In this document: piece by piece, positions 34,061 through 39,486 of the stretch
How positions within the stretch are numbered: position 1 is the stretch's first letter
Layout: the number at the start of each line of letters is the position of its first letter
NCBI GenBank assembly: GCA_016208715.1
Contig: JACQXV010000136.1
Location: 1-39,486 of the forward strand
DNA length: 39,486 bases
Origin: Candidatus Woesearchaeota archaeon
Lineage (GTDB): Archaea; Nanobdellota; Nanobdellia; Woesearchaeales; UBA11576
Direction: 5' to 3'
The notes under the pieces: model-generated
The model's input: only the letters and a program-made list of their open reading frames with translations
Database searches by the model: none
What the model was told of the DNA's origin: nothing
Translations under genes and position numbers: made by a program

Positions 34061-34345
34061 TGGAAACTCGCTCCTCCCCCGCGACTTTCCGCGCGTGTTG
34101 CATGGATGCATTGAGAGCGATTGTAGCGTGAATTTTCACTTTCGTTGGAAAGTGAAAAGACTGCACTTTGATGACCTCAGAGGACATCTGACCGGGTTCC
34201 TCAAAATAGACCCGTCAGGTATATTTCGTAGGTGACCTCGCAGCAGCGAGCGTCGCCTGATCTTGCCAGCGTAGATGTGGTCACTATCGTTTCCACACCT
34301 CTCTGAGGTTTACGCTGTAGGGTTGCCAGATGTCCCAGGATTTGG
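34061..34345. ncRNA. Gene-free, strongly folded stretch, possible structured RNA
   Basis: The gap 33961-34409 has no credible ORF. Hairpins visible: TTTTCACTTTC-GTTG-GAAAGTGAAAA near 34134-34159; TGACCGGGT paired with ACCCGTCA near 34190-34217; AGGTGACCTCGC-AGCA-GCGAGCGTCGCCT near 34231-34259; and CAGCGTA paired with TACGCTG (about 34267-34317), enclosing GATGTGG/CCACACC and CCTC/GAGG as a three-way junction. GGAAAGTC on the minus strand recalls RNase P RNA, but I could not place the other conserved RNase P or SRP motifs. Strand and identity are unknown. The upstream part also holds two TCATC(G/A)ATTCTCGTTAT repeats (34026-34060). Confidence 0.35.
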
Positions 34346-34409
34346 TTTTTGCAAAAAATATGAGTCATAATGAGTTATAATATGAGTCATAGCTTCCTGC
34401 CTCTTTTGA

Positions 34410-35291
34410 TCACGTCTTACTCGCGATGCTTCGCAGGCATGTAAACCGATAAACGTCTGATTCTATTTTGTCACAAATCGCCGAGTCTTGAGTAATCCCT
34501 GCTTGGTTCCTTCCGGATGCAAGGACCAGAAAGCACACGTCTTTTGCTTCGCCCGCTTTTGATAAGCACGTTTGCTCGCCGTAATTGTAATCATTGCCTG
34601 CCTCTTTGATGACTTGATCGATGAGTGTTTTTGAGTGATCATAAAATTTCATTCCGAGTGTGAAGCCGATCAGAAGCGACAGAGTCCAAAAGGAAACAAG
34701 CGTGTACGTGAATACTTTATCGCGGTGGTGGAAACCGCGATCACGAAAATACTCTGCGTAGAAATATTTGCGTTCATGGAGGATGTACCATATCACGAAG
34801 ACATTTATCAAGACCATTGTCACAAGGGAAAGAAACAGCATGCTGCGAAAGATCGCGTATTCCCGTGATTCAAAAAGAAGGAGAGAGATCAGCGCGTTTA
34901 CGAGCGTGAAGCCAAACCAGCTGATGGCAAGATCAAACGTGAATGCTTTGCGCTTCCAGAATCCATAGATCATCACGACGATCAGCAAGAGCAGCACGGC
35001 ATTAATGATAAGTGCGCGTGTTCCTGTGACGAGTTTCCCAAGAAGGATCGTTGTGGGAAACGTTATGCCATACGCGAAGGAAACAACATAGAAAATTCCC
35101 AGAAACACAAGATACCAGATCAAGACCTTGATGCCAACAGGGATTACATACCTGCCGTGGTGGACCGGTGATGGGACAAAGAACTCTTCTTCCAGTTCGT
35201 GCTCAACGTGCTTGATTTCTTTTTCCTCGCGAGCAAGCAGAGAAGGTTTTGATGCTCTTTTTTTGGTAAGAGGATTCCTCTTTTTAGTCAT
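34410..35291 (-). CDS. Multi-pass membrane protein with Cys-patterned C-terminal domain
   Basis: 293 residues: a basic and acidic cytoplasmic N-terminus of about 50 residues, five or six membrane helices (about 52-215), and an exposed C-terminal segment of about 75 residues. That segment has four Cys in two related units, C-L-S-K-A-x(3)-K-D-V-C-F-x-x-L-A and I-C-D-K-I-x(5)-R-F-T-C. Similar C...D-x-C units occur in exported proteins of DPANN archaea (recalled pattern). The helix region shows no enzyme motif. It has its own TATA box at 35347 and is the first minus-strand gene of the surface locus, though 450 bp separate it from the next gene. Confidence 0.8.
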   Translation of the reverse strand: MTKKRNPLTKKRASKPSLLAREEKEIKHVEHELEEEFFVPSPVHHGRYVIPVGIKVLIWYLVFLGIFYVVSFAYGITFPTTILLGKLVTGTRALIINAVLLLLIVVMIYGFWKRKAFTFDLAISWFGFTLVNALISLLLFESREYAIFRSMLFLSLVTMVLINVFVIWYILHERKYFYAEYFRDRGFHHRDKVFTYTLVSFWTLSLLIGFTLGMKFYDHSKTLIDQVIKEAGNDYNYGEQTCLSKAGEAKDVCFLVLASGRNQAGITQDSAICDKIESDVYRFTCLRSIASKT

Positions 35292-35346
35292 AAAAGCACA
35301 ACCTAGGCTAATTTTCCCCGATTAAGCGGTAAATGAGAACTTACGG

Positions 35347-35354
35347 TTTATAAA
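35347..35354 (-). promoter_or_regulatory. TATA box for the 34410-35291 gene
   Basis: TTTATAAA is palindromic and lies 56-63 bp upstream of the minus-strand ATG at 35291, so the leader would be about 30-35 nt. Being symmetrical it could also serve the plus strand, where no convincing gene follows directly. Confidence 0.5.
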
Positions 35355-35662
35355 TGTTTTGAAATGGCGGATTATGTCCCGAATCTCTTTTTTTGGCTTT
35401 TTAAGACTCTCGGGACAGAGCTGGTTTTGTATGAAAGTTCCTCAAATCAAGATGCTGTCTTGGAGCATGCTTAGGACAGCGACCGATTCATGCAGGTCAC
35501 TCGATGAAAGACTTTGCGCGGAGCGCGAATGTGTCCTCCGCAGCATCCAAGAAGACAAGAGAAAAATGAAGTTTAAAACAGACTCATATTCTGCCTTTGC
35601 ATGACTGCACGGTGAACTTATGGCACTTTTTAGAAAATCTGTCGTAACCACTCTTCGATTAC
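35355..35662. other. Gene-free stretch with one hairpin
   Basis: Short open frames on both strands here (81 codons from 35359, 69 codons ending 35442) lack ribosome binding sites and recognisable composition, and I do not accept them. GTCCCGA (35376-35382) pairs with TCGGGAC (35410-35416) across a T-rich loop. Together with the TATAAA at 35347 this could be a small plus-strand transcript, but nothing else supports it. Confidence 0.3.
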
Positions 35663-35674
35663 AAAATACTTATA
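35663..35674 (+). promoter_or_regulatory. TATA box for a leaderless gene
   Basis: AAAATACTTATA sits 25-36 bp before the ATG at 35699, the spacing expected if transcription begins at or within a few bases of the start codon. No Shine-Dalgarno site is present, which fits leaderless translation. Confidence 0.55.
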
Positions 35675-35698
35675 TTGTGGGTTGTATTCCTGCGTTTC

Positions 35699-36139
35699 AT
35701 GAGCCTTGAATCTCACCTCCGCAACCGCACGATCAAAACAACAGCCGCGGCAGCCTTGGCAACGAACTTTTTTGCAACAACCTCTGGCTGCTACTTTATC
35801 TTTGGCTCAGCATGCCCGAAACCAGAACAGCCAATTGAGCCGACCGCGTACTGCGTGAAGCGCGACATGCCAAAAGAGTGGCGTGGAAAGAAAGATGTCT
35901 TGCCGCCGGTGATGTTTAAAGGACCCAACAGCGGCACTGGCTGGTGCTATTATCAAACAAGTGAAAGTCGGTTTTTTGCAGTGGACGACGCTGGATTTTC
36001 ATGGAATGTCGATTGCGACGGCCACCCTGTTTGGATCGACCAGTATTATTCTGGGCACGGACTTTACAGAAATTGGGAGATTTATGCGATGTCAACAAAG
36101 TTTAATCAGTTTAATCGGGACCGTATGAGGCAGAAATAA
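35699..36139 (+). CDS. Small exported Cys-containing protein of unknown function
   Basis: 146 residues from ATG 35699; a TTG at 35675 is in frame but lies within the likely promoter spacing. The N-terminus has R-N-R-T and a moderately hydrophobic Ala/Thr stretch ending T-T-S-G-C, which could be a weak lipobox (Thr at -3 is unusual). The mature part is rich in Trp, Tyr, Gly and Cys (S-A-C, Y-C-V, W-C-Y-Y, V-D-C-D-G), suggesting a compact disulfide-bonded domain. I do not recognise a family. It could be a further Lgt substrate. Confidence 0.65.
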   Translation: MSLESHLRNRTIKTTAAAALATNFFATTSGCYFIFGSACPKPEQPIEPTAYCVKRDMPKEWRGKKDVLPPVMFKGPNSGTGWCYYQTSESRFFAVDDAGFSWNVDCDGHPVWIDQYYSGHGLYRNWEIYAMSTKFNQFNRDRMRQK

Positions 36140-36494
36140 TAAATTCACGATTTCTTAATCACCTCTTAAAATAACTACCTAACAATTAAAACAAAGTATT
36201 AAGAATAGTAATACCTATAAAGAAGTCATTCGGTTCTGTCACAAACTCGGTACGCTCGGCCACTGCTTCACTCGACGTGGATCGCTTAACGTCGATGATT
36301 ATCATGTTCATCGTTTCAGCTCGCGGATTGGCAGCGGCATATGCTGACAGAGCTTAGTCATTCGACTGGCTTAAATGCGCTAAAATTCCACCAGTCGTTT
36401 GAGCTATGCTCGAACCTACGAACGTAAGTGAGTATGTCTGACCTATGGTGGTCGCGAGCTTTTGACAAACTGTTTGAAAAGAGGTGACATTCAG
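36140..36494. other. Gene-free stretch with hairpins
   Basis: No ORF is supported. CGACGT-(10 nt)-ACGTCG near 36279-36300 and CGACTGG paired with CCAGTCG near 36362-36397 can form hairpins. A copy of the CGTTTCAGCTCGC repeat lies between them at 36312-36355. GAGGTGAC (36481-36488) is the ribosome binding site of the next gene. An AT-rich section at 36140-36225 may hold the promoter, but no single box stands out. Confidence 0.4.
36312..36355. repeat. Second dispersed repeat family, copy 2
   Basis: CGTTTCAGCTCGC-(G)GATTGGCAGCGGCA-TATGCTGACAGAGC matches 13756-13800 at most positions. Both copies are intergenic and followed by hairpin-forming sequence. Confidence 0.6.
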
Positions 36495-37223
36495 ATGAGG
36501 GATAATTCAAAATTGTGGATCCTCTCAATTATTGCAGTTATAAGCATTGTGTCGATGGTTCTTTTTGGTATGCGCGAGGTAAGAGTTGGCATTCCAGTAG
36601 AAACCGCCGCAGGAGAGGCGTTGAGAATGAAGTCTCCACGAGACATAGACATGACTACGCGTGAAAGAGATGCCGCGGCACTCTCAAGCAGGGAATTTAT
36701 CAGAGCGCTTGCAAAGTCTGACTTATCAGATATCACAAATCTGAAAATGCTTATTGACAGAGAAAAAGGAAAAGCTCTCACTGCTCAGGAAGTTGACGTG
36801 CTCAAGAACAGAATCGACATCGTGAATGCGGTTGAAAGCGGCTATACGGTAGTTGCTCCGGCAGACGCACCCGAGGTGCTGATTGCTCTTCCAAACGTGA
36901 TCGACAAGGCCTTGACCATAATCCAGATCGATAAAGAAAAGAAGGAATTAACACGTTTTAGTATCGATATGGAACGTCACTTGCTCATTGAAAGAAAAAA
37001 AGGTGACACGTTGACGAATCTTGGAGAAGGCATCATCGATGCTGGCGCTACGTTGCTGACTGTTCGAAGGCTCGATAGCGGCATTATCGTCACAAGTTCG
37101 AGTGCAGTAGATATAGACAAGCCGGTGGTCGAAGTCACTAACATTGCTGCCACCAATGTTCTCGCAGCGAAGGCTCTGAATGGTATTACGCCAACGTCGA
37201 TCGACAAGAGCGCAAAAACCTAA
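36495..37223 (+). CDS. Single-pass membrane protein of unknown function
   Basis: 242 residues from ATG 36495, supported by AGAGGTGAC at 36480-36488; the in-frame start at 36462 would place that site inside the gene. An N-terminal membrane helix (about 7-25) is followed by a hydrophilic, helix-rich and Cys-free domain with charged stretches (E-K-K-E-L-T-R-F) and a Val/Ile/Thr-rich C-terminal third. Nothing in it points to an enzyme. It is followed, after a repeat, by the two Tat lipoproteins on the same strand. Confidence 0.75.
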   Translation: MRDNSKLWILSIIAVISIVSMVLFGMREVRVGIPVETAAGEALRMKSPRDIDMTTRERDAAALSSREFIRALAKSDLSDITNLKMLIDREKGKALTAQEVDVLKNRIDIVNAVESGYTVVAPADAPEVLIALPNVIDKALTIIQIDKEKKELTRFSIDMERHLLIERKKGDTLTNLGEGIIDAGATLLTVRRLDSGIIVTSSSAVDIDKPVVEVTNIAATNVLAAKALNGITPTSIDKSAKT

Positions 37224-37235
37224 TTTTTTAACCAT

Positions 37236-37296
37236 TTTGTGTTTGGCAGCGTCGCCACTGACCTGCGTGCTGAAGCTTCCAGATCGTCTCACACAA
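37236..37296. repeat. Copy of the right half of the inverted-repeat element
   Basis: GTGTTTGGCAGCGTCGCCACTGACCTGCG and then GCT and ATCGTCTC match, in reverse complement, the right half of the element at 11475-11615 (GTTTAGCAAGCGTCGCCACCGACCTGCG). It starts 13 bp after the stop at 37223, another case of this repeat at a gene 3' end. Confidence 0.6.
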
Positions 37297-37346
37297 CTAT
37301 CAGTCTATTTTTAGGGGTGGACGACAACAAGGACTAGAGCGCAAGT

Positions 37347-38348
37347 ATGAACCGTCGGACGAGCCTTCAAACAATTATTGCATATCTCGGAATCCAAGTC
37401 TTTTCACCCGCGTTGCTTTCGGGCTGTATGCCAGCAGAACCAGTGTACGGGTATCATCATAGCTATGACAAGCTTGTGGCAAAACTTGGCATTCCCGAAG
37501 CATACCGCGAGAAAGCAAAGTTCATCATTGACATCACCGATTTTGGCAACAACGTTTTAGGCCTTAACTCAAAAGATAATTTCTCACGCTACGAGAAGGA
37601 CAAGATCAATTACTTGCTCTTTGCATGCAAGCCCTTTCAGATTGCCGACAGTTACAGCTCACAGGAAGTTAGCCAGTACCTGCTGTTCACGGACAAAAAA
37701 AAATTCGAAGCAGAAGTAGCAAAACTCAAGGCACAGGGGTACGATGTCAGCACACGAACCGGGATAGTGGCGACGGCCGCCCAAATGACTAATGACTTCT
37801 TACAGAGAGAACTCAGCGACATTCTTTCAACAGCGCTGCATGAGAATATGCACAATACCATCAACGTCACCGAACGACTTGCGGAACCAATTGCATCTGT
37901 CGTTGAATACCAGGGACTTGAACTCTATTTGCTCGAGCGTGCGCCTAAACACGCGGCAACAGAACTCAAACGACGAGCAAGGCAGCGTGAACACTACCTG
38001 AAAGGAAGAAGGACGGCAGTCATTAAGGCGGCAGAACGCCTTGAAGAACTCTACAACAGCAGGTTACCCATCGAACGCAAAGCAAAAGACAAGGAGATCA
38101 TCCTTGAGAACCTTCGACGAGAAATGGAAGCAGCGCATCAAGGAGCGTACGGAACGCACGGAGATGTCGGTAAACTCAACAACGCAAACGTCACAGACCT
38201 CATTACGTACTCAAAATATTACGCGGACGCAGAAGCAGTGTTAACGGCCAGCACAGGACTTCCTGCGGCAATCAAGGTCTATAAAAAAGTTCCGTACGAT
38301 TTGAGCGAAGGGCTCTCTTTTCTGCGAGCGCATCACAAAAAGAAGTGA
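37347..38348 (+). CDS. Tat-type lipoprotein with HExxH metallopeptidase motif, paralogue 1
   Basis: 333 residues. M-N-R-R-T-S-L-Q is a twin-arginine signal start, followed by a hydrophobic stretch and the lipobox L-L-S-G-C27. The body has H165-E-N-M-H169 with Glu180 in A-E180-P-I-A-S-V-V, the layout of gluzincin zinc peptidases (HExxH plus a downstream Glu). Near the C-terminus, L-N-N-A-N-V-x-D-L-I-T-Y recalls the L-N-N-A...T-Y segment of the bacterial putative aminopeptidase family PF10023 (from memory). It is expected to be exported folded by Tat, lipidated by Lgt and to act as a surface-tethered peptidase. Its stop is 4 bp before the start of its paralogue. Confidence 0.85.
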   Translation: MNRRTSLQTIIAYLGIQVFSPALLSGCMPAEPVYGYHHSYDKLVAKLGIPEAYREKAKFIIDITDFGNNVLGLNSKDNFSRYEKDKINYLLFACKPFQIADSYSSQEVSQYLLFTDKKKFEAEVAKLKAQGYDVSTRTGIVATAAQMTNDFLQRELSDILSTALHENMHNTINVTERLAEPIASVVEYQGLELYLLERAPKHAATELKRRARQREHYLKGRRTAVIKAAERLEELYNSRLPIERKAKDKEIILENLRREMEAAHQGAYGTHGDVGKLNNANVTDLITYSKYYADAEAVLTASTGLPAAIKVYKKVPYDLSEGLSFLRAHHKKK

Positions 38349-38352
38349 ACTC

Positions 38353-39369
38353 ATGGATCGAAGAAATCTTCTCAAAAAGCTCGCTGCATCAGCAGCACTG
38401 CTGACTGTTACTCGCGTCGCTTTGCTTGGTTGTCGAAGGAACGCAGAATGGCCTCCATGGCGAGGATGCCATAAGAATGAATACTACGGCGTTGCGGCAA
38501 AGCTGATGGGGATTCCGGAAGAGTACAGAGAAAAAGCCGCGATTATTTGGGAAGTGAGCGCGTTTGGCGATTGCGCACTAAGTTTGAATTCGAACGGCAA
38601 CTTTCTAACGTACGAAAAAAACACAGTCACATACATACTCATAGCTTCAAAGCAACTCCAAATAGCCGATCATTACAACGATTCGCCAATCTCGTACTAT
38701 CAATCCTTCACAAACAAGAAACAGTTTGACGAAGAAAGAGCACGCTTCGAGGCACAAGGGTACGACATCCGAACACGCGAGAGTGGAGCCATGTCCACGT
38801 CGCAAATCACGGATAGCTTCCTCCAGAACAATCTTGAATATATAGTCATGACGGTTTTGCATGAGAATATGCATCAGTCTATTAATGCCGATCCATTGCT
38901 GGAAGAGCCGATCTGCTCTGTTGTAGGCTATCACGGGCTTCACTTGTACGCAGACAGCAGGCTTGAGCCTGATGCAGCAAAAGAACTCAAAAAGAAAGGT
39001 GACGATCTTGAAAAATACATGAAAGCACGCAGGAGTGCTGTCAACAACGCGTATGCGCGACTGCGCGAACTCTATGCAAGCGGTCTTCATGACAAAACGA
39101 AATTGAAGCGCAAAATGGACATCCTCAAAGATTTGAATGGTGAAGCTGGCGACGCGTACGAGAAAATCTACGGAAAACCCTCTGCCCCGCTTGGAGACCT
39201 TAACAATGCCCTGGTCGCTGACCTGATCACGTATTCAAGATATTACGACGACGTTGAAGGAATTGTTGTTAATCATTCCGATCTTTATGAAGCAATCAAC
39301 ATCTACAAAAATGTGCCAGAAGGTCTTGAAGAGGGCTTATCTTTTCTTCGAAGAATGCGCAGTAAATAA
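38353..39369 (+). CDS. Tat-type lipoprotein with HExxH metallopeptidase motif, paralogue 2
   Basis: 338 residues. M-D-R-R-N-L-L-K-K-L is a textbook twin-arginine start, followed by a hydrophobic region and the lipobox A-L-L-G-C. H170-E-N-M-H174 and Glu185 (E-E185-P-I-C-S-V-V) repeat the zinc site of the upstream protein, and L-N-N-A-L-V-A-D-L-I-T-Y-S-R-Y-Y is also shared. The pair clearly arose by tandem duplication but has diverged substantially in sequence, so the two copies may have different substrates. The spacing of 4 bp and the GTGA just before the start suggest translational coupling. A dispersed repeat starts 8 bp after the stop. Confidence 0.87.
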   Translation: MDRRNLLKKLAASAALLTVTRVALLGCRRNAEWPPWRGCHKNEYYGVAAKLMGIPEEYREKAAIIWEVSAFGDCALSLNSNGNFLTYEKNTVTYILIASKQLQIADHYNDSPISYYQSFTNKKQFDEERARFEAQGYDIRTRESGAMSTSQITDSFLQNNLEYIVMTVLHENMHQSINADPLLEEPICSVVGYHGLHLYADSRLEPDAAKELKKKGDDLEKYMKARRSAVNNAYARLRELYASGLHDKTKLKRKMDILKDLNGEAGDAYEKIYGKPSAPLGDLNNALVADLITYSRYYDDVEGIVVNHSDLYEAINIYKNVPEGLEEGLSFLRRMRSK

Positions 39370-39377
39370 TGCTTAAT

Positions 39378-39486
39378 TCGTATTTGTTTAGCTACTCATA
39401 TCGCAGCGTCGCCACGACGCTCGCTGTCAGCTGAAAAGTCAGCTGGCACCTTCAGGCGACATTCGACTTCGCCGAAGTCGCCTTCG
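39378..39486. repeat. Dispersed 109-bp repeat at the window end
   Basis: Identical to 13828-13936 except for one base (CATATC for CACATC), and in the same orientation. It is cut by the end of the window, so the shared region may be longer. Confidence 0.9.
39396..39486 (-). CDS. Possible 3' end of a minus-strand gene running out of the window
   Basis: Read on the minus strand, this repeat copy is open from the window end to a TGA at 39396-39398. It encodes the same 29-residue tail as the giant protein, with Ile for Met as the last residue. Either a second giant-protein gene lies just beyond the window, or the frame is only the passive translation of a mobile repeat. Confidence 0.3.
   Translation of the reverse strand, partial: EGDFGEVECRLKVPADFSADSERRGDAAI

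Noticed and set aside
34170-34195. C/D box sRNA (TTGATGA ... CTGA)
   Set aside because: Only one C-like and one D-like box are seen; the internal C'/D' boxes are missing, so chance is likely.
34061-34345. RNase P or SRP RNA gene
   Set aside because: GGAAAGTC on the minus strand is suggestive, but the remaining conserved motifs of either RNA could not be located, so only a generic structured RNA is listed.
35359-35604. Plus-strand open frame of 81 codons
   Set aside because: No ribosome site, no signal peptide or motif, and it begins within the promoter and hairpin region of the opposite gene.

Overview
The window reads as a piece of an archaeal chromosome, most likely from a DPANN lineage of the Woesearchaeota/Pacearchaeota kind (inference). 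The evidence is TATA-box promoters, Shine-Dalgarno sites of the GGTGAT type, class III (pilin-like) signal peptides, a very large multi-FnIII surface protein, and many small membrane-anchored Cys-rich proteins with no bacterial operon logic. No rRNA, tRNA, CRISPR array or complete insertion sequence was recognised.

Region 1 (about 1-10200, plus strand) is an envelope thiol and lipoprotein block. It holds a membrane-anchored DsbA-like protein whose active site is C-P-F-T, two CcdA-type electron-transfer membrane proteins, a protein with three tandem thioredoxin-like CxxC domains, a single-domain CLYC thioredoxin-like protein translationally coupled to the second CcdA, an eight-Cys mini-protein, a His-motif protein and a small lipoprotein. 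Two adjacent proteins end in the same C-terminal motif, NLPxMVGGC-stop. These are followed by a bacterial-type prolipoprotein diacylglyceryl transferase (Lgt) and a lipobox-bearing cupredoxin that has lost its CuA ligands. Two copies of a nested-hairpin repeat with different stems but conserved loops lie at 2261-2412 and 8569-8694.

Region 2 (10525-35291) is a surface-structure locus. A MoxR AAA+ ATPase and a DUF58 protein (plus strand) face a long minus-strand series: a multi-pass membrane protein, a 748-residue class III signal protein, a 1,142-residue secreted Cys-rich protein, a secreted low-complexity protein, a second multi-pass protein, a paralogue of the class III protein interrupted by one in-frame TAG, a 3,222-residue FnIII protein, and a third multi-pass protein. 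I infer that these build one cell-surface assembly, with MoxR/DUF58 as its maturation factor.

Region 3 (35299-39486, plus strand) holds a Cys-containing exported protein of unknown function, a single-pass membrane protein, and two tandem paralogous Tat-type lipoproteins with an HExxH metallopeptidase motif. These supply further likely substrates for Lgt.

Intergenic DNA is unusually structured. A dispersed repeat beginning GTATTTGTTTAGC sits at several gene 3' ends. One copy encodes the last 29 residues of the giant protein, and a 108/109-identical copy ends the window. Short tandem duplications (about 10-21 bp) recur at gene starts and stops, and a 449-bp gene-free gap (33961-34409) can fold into a multi-branched structure.
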